Source of the DNA: Paracoxiella cheracis
GTDB lineage: Bacteria > Pseudomonadota > Gammaproteobacteria > Coxiellales > Coxiellaceae
NCBI RefSeq assembly: GCF_049348705.1
Contig: NZ_CP186485.1
Location: forward strand, 372,001 to 436,000
DNA length: 64,000 nt
Direction of reading: 5' to 3'
Shown here: positions 35,233 through 44,629 of the stretch, in pieces
How positions within the stretch are numbered: position 1 is the stretch's first letter
How the letters are laid out: each line of letters starts with the position of its first letter
Translations under genes and position numbers: made by a program
The notes under the pieces: model-generated
The model's database searches: none
What the model saw: the letters and a program-made list of their open reading frames with translations, nothing else
Told to the model about the DNA's origin: nothing

Positions 35233-36655
35233 GATTGTGTAAATGCGATAGTCAGGGAAAGGTCGTTAAAATTATACGGAGTCTTTGACTATGGCAATGA
35301 AAACCAATAAATTAGATCCACAGGTTGTGGAATATTTTCTCAAACATACCAAGACCGCATCTGATATTTTCGGTGATACTGGTTTGTTAAAGGAGTTAAA
35401 AAAGGCACTGACGGAGCGTATTCTGGAAGGGGAGCTGACGGACGCGCTGGGTTATGCAAAACACGAAGTGTCTGGCAACAATAGTGGTAATTCCCGCAAT
35501 GGGCACAGCCAAAAAACGATCAAAACAACAGATGGCGAGATGACCATTGAGGTTCCTCGTGATCGTAACAATGAGTTTGTACCGCAATTGATTCCAAAAC
35601 ATCAAACCCGCTTTGATGATTTGGATGACAAAATTATGAGTCTTTATGCACGGGGTATGACTACCCGTGATATTCAAGATCAGTTGAAAGATTTGTATGG
35701 CACAACTATTTGTTCGAGTCTCATTTCTACAGTAACCAACGAAGTGATTGAAGAAGTGAAGGCTTGGCAAAGTCGTCCGTTGGACAAGGTGTATCCGATT
35801 GTGTATTTGGACGCTTTAGTGATTAAAGTGCAGCAAGATAAAAAGGTTATCAATAAGGCATTGTATTTGGCTTTAGGAATTAATATCGATGGGCAAAAAG
35901 AATTGCTAGGTATTTGGATTAGCCAAAATGAGGGCGCTAAATTCTGGTTGAATGTATTAACGGAGTTAAAAAATCGAGGCCTAGAAGATATCCTGATTTG
36001 TTGCGTTGACGGGCTAACGGGCTTTCCTGATGCGATTGGCGCTGTGTATCCTAACACTCAAGTACAGCTTTGCATTGTACACATGGTGCGGAATTCATTG
36101 CGCTATGTGGGTTGGAAAAAGAAAAAAGAAGTGGCCGCTGACTTAAAAGCTATTTATTCGGCCAGTACGGTTGAAGAAGCAGAATTGGCGCTGACGAGTT
36201 TCTCTGAGAAATGGGATGCTGAATTTCCCTCGATTGCCAAAAGTTGGTTGACTCATTGGGAGCGCATTGTGCCATTTTTTGCTTATCCGGCAGAAATTCG
36301 GAGGGTGATTTATACCACTAACGCTATTGAATCACTGAACATGAGTATCCGAAAAGTTATTAAAAATAAACGAGTTTTTCCGTCGGACGATGCCGCTTTA
36401 AAACAACTCTATTTAGGGTTAAAAAATATAGCCAAAAAATGGACCATGCCGATTCGAGACTGGGGTGCCGCCATGAATCGTTTTGCCCTTATGTTTGAAG
36501 ATCGCCTGGCGGATTTTGTATAAAACTTAAAATTCATAAGAGAGGAAATTAATTTGAACGCAATGTAGTTTTTGATAAAATTAAAAAATCAGTTAACACA
36601 ATGGCTGATTCATAATTCTGACTGACGCGATTTACACAAACTAATAAACAGTCCC
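35219..36655 (+). mobile_element. IS256-family element, right copy
   Basis: 1,437 bp, inverted copy of 32203-33639. Its outer flank AAACCAAA (36656-36663) is the reverse complement of the left copy's inner flank TTTGGTTT (33640-33647). That is the 8-bp duplication from insertion into the transporter gene, now separated by the flip. Confidence 0.95.
35285..36523 (+). CDS. IS256-family (mutator) transposase, right copy
   Basis: 412 residues, same sequence as the left copy, all DDE motifs present. Identity of the two copies favours homologous recombination between them, which would flip the 1.6-kb interior. Confidence 0.95.
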   Translation: MTMAMKTNKLDPQVVEYFLKHTKTASDIFGDTGLLKELKKALTERILEGELTDALGYAKHEVSGNNSGNSRNGHSQKTIKTTDGEMTIEVPRDRNNEFVPQLIPKHQTRFDDLDDKIMSLYARGMTTRDIQDQLKDLYGTTICSSLISTVTNEVIEEVKAWQSRPLDKVYPIVYLDALVIKVQQDKKVINKALYLALGINIDGQKELLGIWISQNEGAKFWLNVLTELKNRGLEDILICCVDGLTGFPDAIGAVYPNTQVQLCIVHMVRNSLRYVGWKKKKEVAADLKAIYSASTVEEAELALTSFSEKWDAEFPSIAKSWLTHWERIVPFFAYPAEIRRVIYTTNAIESLNMSIRKVIKNKRVFPSDDAALKQLYLGLKNIAKKWTMPIRDWGAAMNRFALMFEDRLADFV

Positions 36656-37656
36656 AAACCAAAATACAACTGGGCTATGAAATACTTTGCTAAACTTTCT
36701 CCATATAACCAATGAAAAAGAAAAATCGATCCAACACCCAAACATATTATACTAAATGGTTGAGACCAACTCTTAATTTTGCTGCCAAGAAAACCAAAGT
36801 AAATTACTAACACCGCTGTAAGAAACAAATTTATAAATGTTAATAAGTAAACATTATCTGGATCTAGTGCCAAAATCTTAACAGCATGTGCAACCATATA
36901 AACAAAAATTACGTATGGAATAACTACTGCTAATTGAAAAACTCCAATCCCTTTAATGATCTGTTTTTTGGATTCTAGTAATGTGTATGCCCATCGATTA
37001 GTTGAAAGGCTATTTCTTGACTTTATGTATTCGCTAAATTGATCTGACTCCAAAAGCTTTACTCTTAAAATAAAGGCCACTACTCCTAATACACTACTAA
37101 ATAGAAAAGGAACTCGCCAGCCCCAAGAAACTAAATCAGCTTTGCTTAAACCAACTCGAACTAACAAACTAAACAGAGTGGCTAACGCCATACCAACGAA
37201 TACGCCTGCAATACTAATGCTAGAAAAAAATGATTTTTTTTCTCTTGGTGATGATTCATAAAGATAAGCGAGCATGCCTGCATGCTCGCCACTTGCAGAA
37301 AAACCCTGCATTAATCGGAACATAACTAACAATACTGTAGAAGCTATTCCAATGCTTTCATAAGTCGGAAGTAACCCTATAGCAACTGATGAAATTGTCA
37401 TCAATACAACAATCAAGATAATGGTTTTCTTCCTGCCAACCTTATCCCCTAGATACCCCCAATAAAATGCGGCTATTGGCCTCACCAAAAAACCTATTGA
37501 AAATACAATAAAAACCTTTAACAAAGATACTGTTTTATTACCGCTAGGGAAAAACAACTCAGCAAGTATCGGTGACATAATCCCAAATAATGAAAAATCA
37601 AACCACTCCAATGCGGTGCCACTAAGGCAAGTTACTATTAATCCTTTATTTTTCAT
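36656..37656 (-). pseudogene. MHS-type MFS transporter, N-terminal part
   Basis: 333 codons of an MFS carrier of the metabolite:H+ symporter (MHS) type: TALEWFDFSLFG in TM1, MFS motif A GYLGDKVGRKKT between TM2 and TM3, RLMQGFSASGEHAG in TM4, and about ten membrane helices to LYFGLG. It is cut by IS256 at 36655, which adds LFISLCKSRQSEL. The missing two helices are at 33640-33912. The start overlaps the end of the LuxR gene by 11 bp. MHS proteins carry organic acids, osmolytes or amino acids; the substrate here is unknown. Confidence 0.9.
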
Positions 37657-38446
37657 AATAATATTTGTTCAAATAATTAATTAGTTGAACCCTTCTATTA
37701 CACCCAGTTTTGTTTTTAATGTTTTCAATGTGTTTCTCTATAGTTTTTGGCGTTACACATAAAACACCTGCTGCTCCTTTTGCTGTCATACCGTCACACA
37801 ACAAGCTGGCTACCTCCTCTTCCCTTCTAGTTAACACCACTGAAAACCCACGATGATGACTGCTGATTGATATTTTGCTGTTTACTATACTTGAATCATT
37901 AAGTTCACGCCAAGGTAAAATAAGCTTGTTTTGCTCTGCTTCAGCAATGATTTTCTTCGCCCGGTATCTAAAAAATCTTCTGAAATTGGTTAAATCATCC
38001 CTGTTATTTAAATAGTTGTTAACGGCTGCATGATTGGATACTGACGTATAAAACGCGCAATACTCTGTGAAATCCTCCTGGTAATCAATAACGAATAAGC
38101 AATTAGCATGATCAAATAGCTCTCTTTGATCTTTAAGTTGATTAACAATTCTATCACGCGTTTTCTTAGGAAAAGATTGGACCGCATAATCGTAGACAAC
38201 AAATTTTTGGCCATCGAATAAATCTGGTGTGTACACTTGCTTTATATGCTTCTTTATGAAAAAAGAGTGCTCTAATGCACTAACATCGCTCCATAGCTCT
38301 GTTCGTGAACCATCTCTATAAATTTTAGAGTAAGAGAATGCATTAACATCCATCTTTCTAAATAGATTTTTACAGATCTGCTTCATTTCAGTTGCATAGC
38401 AAAATGCCGGGTTGTTTTTTTGTGTACCATCCATAATTTCACTCAC
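37646..38446 (-). CDS. LuxR-type transcriptional regulator
   Basis: 266 residues. The C-terminal 65 are a LuxR/FixJ helix-turn-helix: LTRREEEVASLLCDGMTAKG, AGVLCVTPKTIEKHIENIKNKTG. The N-terminal 190 residues form an unassigned sensing domain (FSYSKIYRDGSRTELWSDVS, LFVIDYQEDFTEYCAFYTS), a layout common in Legionella. It overlaps the transporter start by 11 bp, so it is first in the operon and probably controls it in response to a small molecule. A start at M5 (MDGTQ) is also possible. Confidence 0.88.
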   Translation of the reverse strand: MSEIMDGTQKNNPAFCYATEMKQICKNLFRKMDVNAFSYSKIYRDGSRTELWSDVSALEHSFFIKKHIKQVYTPDLFDGQKFVVYDYAVQSFPKKTRDRIVNQLKDQRELFDHANCLFVIDYQEDFTEYCAFYTSVSNHAAVNNYLNNRDDLTNFRRFFRYRAKKIIAEAEQNKLILPWRELNDSSIVNSKISISSHHRGFSVVLTRREEEVASLLCDGMTAKGAAGVLCVTPKTIEKHIENIKNKTGCNRRVQLINYLNKYYYEK

Positions 38447-38621
38447 ACCATGTTCAAATTCCCCTATGCTTACACTTTGGGTATTTAAGCTGTATATTGT
38501 GCTAAATTATTACAATTTTTTAAATCCAGTGAATATAACTTTCATTCCTCTCGATCAAACTCTTTCTGAATTTGTTAATTAGCATCTAAATGAGGCCACC
38601 CAACCACATCGCATAAACCAT
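38447..38621. promoter_or_regulatory. Intergenic region, LuxR operon promoter expected
   Basis: About 175 bp of AT-rich sequence upstream of the LuxR gene and downstream of abiEii. I see no clear inverted repeat that could be called a LuxR-type operator. Confidence 0.3.
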
Positions 38622-39587
38622 CTACTTTCTTGTTCTCTTTTTAGCCCATAAAAGCGCAGGATGTTTTTTGATTAAACTAAAATCTACTAAGCTCTCGTCA
38701 TCAATAAATAGTTCAGGTTTTACACCTACTCCATTTATAACAGCCCGAATAAACTCAGCTTCTGATGGGGTGTAAGGTAACAAGGTTTCAAATTCCTTCC
38801 GAACATTACTGATAATGACAGTTGTCCATTCTTTTACAGAAGAAAACCCATCGCAAAAATTATTTTTCATCACAGGAATTAATTTATTTTTCAAATCTCT
38901 GTGGTCAACTGTAATACCATCGCTAGTTAGACTTAGCATGTCCTTTTTAGAACACATTGCTGAATATAAAATGAAGATGATACGAAGCTTGCTTTTATCT
39001 ATGTTGGTGTACTGAAACAATTCATTTGCATCAAAAAAATCTCTACCTGTTTGACGCTCTAGCAATGCTGTCAATTTACCAGCAGCCAGTTCATGAATAT
39101 CTAGAATTTGTAAATTTGTAACTTGCCTGTCTGCCATTGTGATACTATCCCGTTGTTCAACTGGCAGCAGTGGTGCTCGATACATAAAATTAATATCGAC
39201 TTCGATGTTGCCCTGATTTCCTAATGAGCTTGGATAACGCCAAACCATTTTCCCACCCGCATGTTCCCTTGGGTTTCTTAGCATCGTTAACCCCATACGC
39301 TCAAATAAACGTTTGATCCTATTTTCAACTTCAGGCCTTTCTTCCAACATTGTGCTGCGATCAATAGCGCCTATGTAGTTTAAATCTGCATCCACAGATA
39401 ATCTTGGCAAATCAAAATGAAAAAGATTGAGTACCGTACCGCCTTTTAAGGCTAATCGTGTCGTCAAATAACTATCATTTGCAATTGCATTTAATATTTC
39501 CATGAGCCATATGACTTTTTCAATAATTTCTTGCCGATATCCAGAGATTTTCTTCTCTTTTAATAATCGCTCCTTAGAGAGTATCAT
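38622..39587 (-). CDS. abiEii: AbiEii-type toxin (nucleotidyltransferase)
   Basis: 321 residues from MILSKERLLKEKK. It has the nucleotidyltransferase motifs of the AbiEii/AbiGii toxin family: ALKGGTVLNLFHFDLPRLSV with SVDADLNY (the DxD metal-binding pair), VDINF, and LQILDIHELAAGKLTALLER, FFDANELF. The toxin transfers nucleotides to a cellular target, with tRNA reported for relatives, and causes growth arrest or phage abortive infection. Overlaps abiEi by 14 bp, as usual for these type IV systems. An upstream in-frame start at 39632 is unlikely. Confidence 0.9.
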   Translation of the reverse strand: MILSKERLLKEKKISGYRQEIIEKVIWLMEILNAIANDSYLTTRLALKGGTVLNLFHFDLPRLSVDADLNYIGAIDRSTMLEERPEVENRIKRLFERMGLTMLRNPREHAGGKMVWRYPSSLGNQGNIEVDINFMYRAPLLPVEQRDSITMADRQVTNLQILDIHELAAGKLTALLERQTGRDFFDANELFQYTNIDKSKLRIIFILYSAMCSKKDMLSLTSDGITVDHRDLKNKLIPVMKNNFCDGFSSVKEWTTVIISNVRKEFETLLPYTPSEAEFIRAVINGVGVKPELFIDDESLVDFSLIKKHPALLWAKKRTRK

Positions 39588-40389
39588 TATTTGGTTCCTC
39601 CCAGATTTTGTTGAGTACGGCAAGAGGAACAACTAAGTTCCACCGTTGCAGACTTTTTACCGGGCCTTTATGGGCTTTTTCCATATAGTGCCGTGATTTG
39701 GGTTTGTGATGAGCAAGCTGGTTAAGCTGCTCTTCTTTGACAGAAAATTGTTCTTGGTGTTGTTCTAAAAAAAATCCCACTTTAGCTATTGTCGTGGCAT
39801 TTCCAAGCCGTATAGCATAGTGTATTATCCGCTCAATATCTAAAAAATTAATGGATTCAAAAGAGCGCCATATCTCTTCCCAGCCTCCCGATAACTCCGG
39901 GCGATGAAGACAGTCAACCAACGTGCGTTCAATCGTTGTGACTCGTATATCCATCCCCATACGATCATGCAGCTTAGTTTCTAAGCATACATCATCTGGC
40001 TTTAGTTGGGTTGGGTGGCTTAGTTGCTGATACTGTCCGTATTCAGAAAATAATAAGCCAATTCGTTCATCTGAATTAAAGTAAACGGTCGAAGCAAGCG
40101 AATAAGCAAGCGCATGAAATTCCATCGCCGTGTGATAGCTAATTACAGCATCATTCGTCATACGGCCTGCAATGAGAAAATAATCGCTTTCTATGTAGAT
40201 GCCCGGTAAATAATCGTTTGTGACTAGATAATATCCGCGTCGTATACGGGCTAGATGTTTTTTAGCGAGATGGTATTGCAAGGCAGCTTTTAGCGTATTT
40301 TGATTGAAATCTCCTGAAGACGATAAATATTCCACTAGCTCGTCATAGTGAAACAAGGGGTTTTTTTTAAAAAATGCCTGAAAGCGCAT
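39574..40389 (-). CDS. abiEi: AbiEi-type antitoxin/repressor
   Basis: 271 residues from MRFQAFFKKNP. The N-terminal winged helix (DELVEYLSSSGDFNQNTLKA, KKHLARIRRGYYLV) binds DNA and the C-terminal domain (ISYHTAMEFHALAY, IRVTTIERTLVDCLHRPELS, KVGFFLEQ) counters the toxin. AbiEi represses its own operon and blocks AbiEii without direct binding. An in-frame ATG at 40539 would add 50 hydrophobic-basic residues that do not fit the family. The promoter is probably between 40390 and 40560. Confidence 0.9.
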   Translation of the reverse strand: MRFQAFFKKNPLFHYDELVEYLSSSGDFNQNTLKAALQYHLAKKHLARIRRGYYLVTNDYLPGIYIESDYFLIAGRMTNDAVISYHTAMEFHALAYSLASTVYFNSDERIGLLFSEYGQYQQLSHPTQLKPDDVCLETKLHDRMGMDIRVTTIERTLVDCLHRPELSGGWEEIWRSFESINFLDIERIIHYAIRLGNATTIAKVGFFLEQHQEQFSVKEEQLNQLAHHKPKSRHYMEKAHKGPVKSLQRWNLVVPLAVLNKIWEEPNNDTL

Positions 40390-40703
40390 GATATGTTGAC
40401 TCTCTAGCAACTTAATACTAACAACATTAGTATCTACTAATATAAAGAACAACAGACGTATTAATTTAGCATTTTTATACATGAACATCAACCTGATTAT
40501 AGCCGAATAATCTGAACCCGCTGTCTTATCCATTCTCACTAATCTTGATTGCTGCTACACGCCCAAAATTTTATACTTAATTGAATATTAATGAATTTTT
40601 CTGCTACATCTCTAAATACTTTCTGGTTGTCTTGCTACAAATCCGAATACTTGATTCATGCCCTGCTCATGTCACATGCTCCCCTGTAGACGTCACATAA
40701 AAC
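40390..40703. promoter_or_regulatory. Region upstream of abiEi
   Basis: About 310 bp, AT-rich near the gene, with the near-palindrome AACATTAGTATCTACTAAT around 40425-40443 that may be an AbiEi operator. AbiEi binds inverted repeats in its promoter; the match here is by position only. Confidence 0.3.
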
Positions 40704-40751
40704 GGTTCTTTAAAAACTCAGTCAACTATTGACTCATATGCTTCTATAATA
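40704..40751 (-). mobile_element. Detached right tip of IS6-like copy a
   Basis: GGTTCTTTAAAAACTCAGTC and the following bases to CTATAATA equal the 3' end of the zinc-ribbon IS6-like element (compare 15408-15455), cut by IS4 copy 4 at 40752. Together with 9594-10474 it makes one complete element, with TATTATA shared at the cut. Confidence 0.9.
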
Positions 40752-42472
40752 TTGGACTTTGGATAAATTTATAAAAATAATTAAAAATTGCTTGACATAG
40801 AAACCGAAAAAAAATTTTACGTTGTAAACAACGTTTGTTCGAAAAAATAAAATAAGGAACAAACGATGTTAGCGACAGAAAAACTAAAACAATTCCGTAC
40901 ATTCCTCTACAACATCTTCCCCGCGCGACGCGATGCCAATATGAATTTACTCGATGCCCTTTCAAGCCATGGCCATCGCTGCAAAACACCTATAGAATTA
41001 TGTGAATCGCCATACTTTGAACGTGAATACAGTAGTATTACCGATGCGATTAGCGATGGTTTGTCGGTAGCAAATTGTTGGGATAGCATGATGAAAATAC
41101 AATATGAACATGTGAGTCATAGCGATGACCGTGTGATCATTATTGCGGATACGACACCACAGTCGCGTCAAAGTGCACACTGTGTTGAAGATCGCCATGT
41201 GGTTTACAGCCCTAATCCAGCACCGGGTAACAAACCGATTACCATTGGACATGAATATTCAACGGTATCACTATTGCCCAATGATGGTGCAGCTCAAGAA
41301 AAGCATTGGTTAGTTCCACTGGATACGAGGCGCGTTAAAAGCGATGAAAAAGGCAATGTAGTTGGGATGCAGCAAATTAACCGTTGTATTGCAGACTTAG
41401 CGCTTACTCATAAATTGGTGGTTAGCGTGGCTGATTCAAAATATGGTACAGAAGCTTGCCGTAAACTGGTTAGCGAAAATCCCAATTGGGTACATCTTTT
41501 CCGTTTTAACAGTACCCGTAATGTTTTCGCGCCCGCATCAATAGAAGATAATACCTCAGGAAGTATAAAACGCTATGGTGATGCGATGAAACTAAACGAC
41601 AGCACGACTCACCGTGAATCCGATGAGATTGTGCAGCAACCCATTACAACCCGCAGTGGCAAAACTTACCAATTGGAGATTAAAATATGGCGTGACCAAT
41701 TACTGCGTGGTTCAAAGCAATTTAAAGGATATGAGCATCCTGTTACTGTTGTGCAATTGGTTGCGGTTGATGCTAACGGTAAATCTTTATATAAAAATCC
41801 ACTCTGGTTAGGACTCGCTGGTGAACGACGTAATGAAATCACAGTATTAGAAGCCTATCACTATTACGATAGACGCTATGACATTGAACACTACTTTCGT
41901 TTTGGTAAAGACAAACTGTTATTTGACCGATACCAAACACCGGATGTTAAGCACGAAGAAGATTGGTGGCGGATGACAGCATTAGCGTATACGCAACTTT
42001 ATCTAGCGAGGAATCTTGCCCCGATTTTACCGAAAAAATGGGAGCGGTATTTGCCGAGCTTCCAAGTGGATAACGAAAAACCATCAATAACTGCGACCCC
42101 TTCACAAACGCAACGGGGTTTTTCTACGGTGCTTGATACCGTTGGCACGCCTGCTAATCTCTGCAAACCACGCGGTAATCCGCAAGGCAGAACCAAAGGT
42201 GATACGCAGGGGAAACGCACGCGACATCCTGCTATTTTCAAAAATAGCAACTCAAAAATTAAAACGATTCAGAGGACTGAAGAAAAGACGCAAAACTCAG
42301 ACCCTGAAAAAATAGAGGATTTGATTGGGATAGTAAAATCATGGTTGGATAAAATAAATTTTACACCTGAGAAATTCTACGAATTGCTGCAAAAAACAGC
42401 TTAAGATTTAGAAACTCACATTTTTTGATTATTGTCCTAACTGGCAAGGGATTTTATTTATCCAAAGTCCAA
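40752..42472 (+). mobile_element. IS4-type element, copy 4 (inversion endpoint)
   Basis: Full copy, opposite in orientation to copies 1-3. Left flank is the IS6-like tip, right flank TGTAAT (42473-42478) before kdsA. Neither forms a duplication here, but each matches a flank of the copy 2/fragment array at 10475-12729. Confidence 0.93.
40866..42404 (+). CDS. IS4-type DDE transposase, copy 4
   Basis: 512 residues, differing from copies 2 and 3 by one residue (Val for Ala in EIT-LEAYHYY). YREK signature intact. Start preceded by AAGGAA. Confidence 0.9.
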   Translation: MLATEKLKQFRTFLYNIFPARRDANMNLLDALSSHGHRCKTPIELCESPYFEREYSSITDAISDGLSVANCWDSMMKIQYEHVSHSDDRVIIIADTTPQSRQSAHCVEDRHVVYSPNPAPGNKPITIGHEYSTVSLLPNDGAAQEKHWLVPLDTRRVKSDEKGNVVGMQQINRCIADLALTHKLVVSVADSKYGTEACRKLVSENPNWVHLFRFNSTRNVFAPASIEDNTSGSIKRYGDAMKLNDSTTHRESDEIVQQPITTRSGKTYQLEIKIWRDQLLRGSKQFKGYEHPVTVVQLVAVDANGKSLYKNPLWLGLAGERRNEITVLEAYHYYDRRYDIEHYFRFGKDKLLFDRYQTPDVKHEEDWWRMTALAYTQLYLARNLAPILPKKWERYLPSFQVDNEKPSITATPSQTQRGFSTVLDTVGTPANLCKPRGNPQGRTKGDTQGKRTRHPAIFKNSNSKIKTIQRTEEKTQNSDPEKIEDLIGIVKSWLDKINFTPEKFYELLQKTA

Positions 42473-42530
42473 TGTAATGTCTGCATGAATAGGACTTGTC
42501 ATTCTAACTGTTTTTCATTACAGTCGCGCT

Positions 42531-43346
42531 ATGAAGCTCAAAAACTTTGAAGTCGGCTTAGATAAGCCTCTCTTTTTAATCGCTGGTCCTTGTGTGATCG
42601 AGAGTGAGCAACTCGTCATGGATGTGGCGGGTGAGCTAAAAGAAATCACACATAAGCTCAAGATTCCTTTCGTTTTTAAGTCTTCCTTCGACAAGGCAAA
42701 CCGTTCATCGCACTTAAGTTTTCGGGGGCCTGGCGCTGAAAAAGGCTTAAAAATACTGGAAGCGGTTAAAAAGAAAATCAAAGTGCCAGTGCTGACGGAT
42801 GTTCATGAAGACACACCCCTGAATGAAGTCGCCTCGGTGGTCGATGTATTGCAAACGCCAGCTTTCTTATGTCGACAAACTAACTTTATTCGGCAGGTTG
42901 CCTCCTGCGGTAAGCCGGTTAACATTAAAAAAGGACAATTTTTAGCCCCTTGGGATATGAAACAAGTTGTCTCTAAGGCAATCACAACTGGTAATCAGCA
43001 AATTATGGTATGTGAGCGTGGCGTTTCATTTGGATACAACAACTTAATTTCGGATATGCGATCGTTGGTCGTCATGCGAGACACACAGTGTCCTGTTGTT
43101 TTCGATGCCACACACTCGGTTCAGTTGCCCGGAGGTCAGGGGACTTCTTCGGGTGGGCAGCGTGAATTTATTCCTGTTTTAGCACGTGCCGCGGTGGCTG
43201 TCGGAATCTCGGGGTTGTTTATGGAGACACATCCAGATCCGGATAAGGCATTAAGCGACGGCCCTAACTCTTGGCCCCTCGACAAAATGAAATCCTTGTT
43301 GGAAACTTTGGTTGTTCTCGATCGAGAAGTGAAAAAAAACATTTAA
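42531..43346 (+). CDS. kdsA: KDO-8-phosphate synthase
   Basis: Condenses phosphoenolpyruvate with arabinose 5-phosphate to KDO 8-phosphate for the LPS inner core. 271 residues. Clear motifs: FLIAGPCVIESEQ, FKSSFDKANRSS, LTDVHE, QTPAFLCRQTNF, NIKKGQFLAPWDM, DATHSVQLPG, METHPDPDKALSDGPN. Followed 20 bp later by eno. In the standard order pyrG lies upstream; here the inversion has put an IS4 copy and AbiE genes there instead, so its promoter context is changed. A new promoter from the IS end or a local one must serve it. Confidence 0.97.
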   Translation: MKLKNFEVGLDKPLFLIAGPCVIESEQLVMDVAGELKEITHKLKIPFVFKSSFDKANRSSHLSFRGPGAEKGLKILEAVKKKIKVPVLTDVHEDTPLNEVASVVDVLQTPAFLCRQTNFIRQVASCGKPVNIKKGQFLAPWDMKQVVSKAITTGNQQIMVCERGVSFGYNNLISDMRSLVVMRDTQCPVVFDATHSVQLPGGQGTSSGGQREFIPVLARAAVAVGISGLFMETHPDPDKALSDGPNSWPLDKMKSLLETLVVLDREVKKNI

Positions 43347-43366
43347 TTCAGGTTATAATAAAACTT

Positions 43367-44629
43367 ATGGCAACAATTACGGACATTGATGCACGCGAAA
43401 TTTTAGATTCGCGTGGAAATCCCACTCTAGATGTGGAAGTGACTTTATCTTCAGGTGCGAAAGGATATGCTGCTGTGCCATCCGGTGCATCGACGGGTGA
43501 GCGAGAGGCGTTGGAATTGCGTGACGGTGATCCTACCCGTTATGGTGGGAAGGGTGTGCGTAAAGCTATCGCCAATGTGAACGGCCCTATTCGTGATCTT
43601 TTATTAGGGCAAGATCCAGCCTCACAAGAAGAAATTGATCGGCTCATGATCGATTTAGACGGCACTGAAAATAAAAGCAACTTAGGCGCCAATGCTATGT
43701 TAGGTGTGTCGATGGCTGTTGCTTATGCAGCGGCAAAAGATGCAGATGAACCTTTATATCGCTATCTAGGTGGTGAAGGTCCATTTACTATGCCTGTGCC
43801 CATGATGAATATTATTAACGGTGGTGCGCACGCCGATAATAATTTGGATATACAAGAATTCATGATCATTCCTGTGGGTGCGCCAAATTTTTCAGAGGCA
43901 TTGCGTTATGGTGCAGAGATATTTCATGCATTAAAAAGACGTTTAGCGGCGCAGGGCTTAGCCACTTCTGTTGGTGATGAGGGCGGCTTTGCGCCGGATT
44001 TACCCAATCATGAGGCCGCATTTGAATTTATATTGGAAGCGGTCGGTGATGCTGGTTATCAACCGGGTAAAGATGTGTATCTTGGGCTTGATATGGCGAG
44101 CTCTGAATTTTATAAAGATAACCGTTATCAATTTGAAAATAAAAAAATAGATAGCGATGCAATTATCGATAAAATTGCAGCTTGGGTTAAAAAATATCCT
44201 ATTATTTCTATTGAAGACGGGTTGGCTGAAAATGACTGGGATGGTTGGGTTAGATTAACTCAACGCGTTGGCGACTCAGTGCAACTGGTTGGCGATGATA
44301 TTTTTGTTACTAATCCTGCTATTTTAGCTGAAGGAATCGATCGAAAAGTGGCGAATGCCATTTTGGTCAAGCTTAATCAAATTGGGACCTTGACCGAAAC
44401 ACTTGCTACCATTGGATTAGCAAAAAGTGTGAATTATGGTGTGATTATTTCACATCGATCGGGTGAAACCGAAGATACAACGATTGCCGATTTAGCGGTG
44501 GCAACTGCGGCTGGGCAAATTAAAACGGGTTCGTTGTGCCGTTCTGATCGGGTTGCCAAATACAATCGATTATTGCGCATCGAACAAGAATTAGGAGAGC
44601 AAGCACCGTATGCTGGAACAATTTTATGA
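43367..44629 (+). CDS. eno: Enolase
   Basis: Interconverts 2-phosphoglycerate and phosphoenolpyruvate, supplying PEP to glycolysis and to KdsA. 420 residues from MATITDIDAREIL. Motifs: ILDSRGNPTLDVEV, SGASTGEREALELRDGD, metal ligands in LGLDMASSEF, SIEDGLAEND and VGDDIFVTN, catalytic Lys in ILVKLNQIGTLTET, and SHRSGETEDTTIADLAV. Slightly short of the usual 430 residues. The ftsB gene overlaps its stop by 4 bp. Confidence 0.97.
   Translation: MATITDIDAREILDSRGNPTLDVEVTLSSGAKGYAAVPSGASTGEREALELRDGDPTRYGGKGVRKAIANVNGPIRDLLLGQDPASQEEIDRLMIDLDGTENKSNLGANAMLGVSMAVAYAAAKDADEPLYRYLGGEGPFTMPVPMMNIINGGAHADNNLDIQEFMIIPVGAPNFSEALRYGAEIFHALKRRLAAQGLATSVGDEGGFAPDLPNHEAAFEFILEAVGDAGYQPGKDVYLGLDMASSEFYKDNRYQFENKKIDSDAIIDKIAAWVKKYPIISIEDGLAENDWDGWVRLTQRVGDSVQLVGDDIFVTNPAILAEGIDRKVANAILVKLNQIGTLTETLATIGLAKSVNYGVIISHRSGETEDTTIADLAVATAAGQIKTGSLCRSDRVAKYNRLLRIEQELGEQAPYAGTIL

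Noticed and set aside
32203..36655. Composite transposon made of two IS256 copies carrying a methyltransferase and TenI-like cargo
   Set aside because: The outer flanks do not match each other. The crossed flanks show two separate single insertions and a later inversion, and the cargo belongs to the flanking operon.
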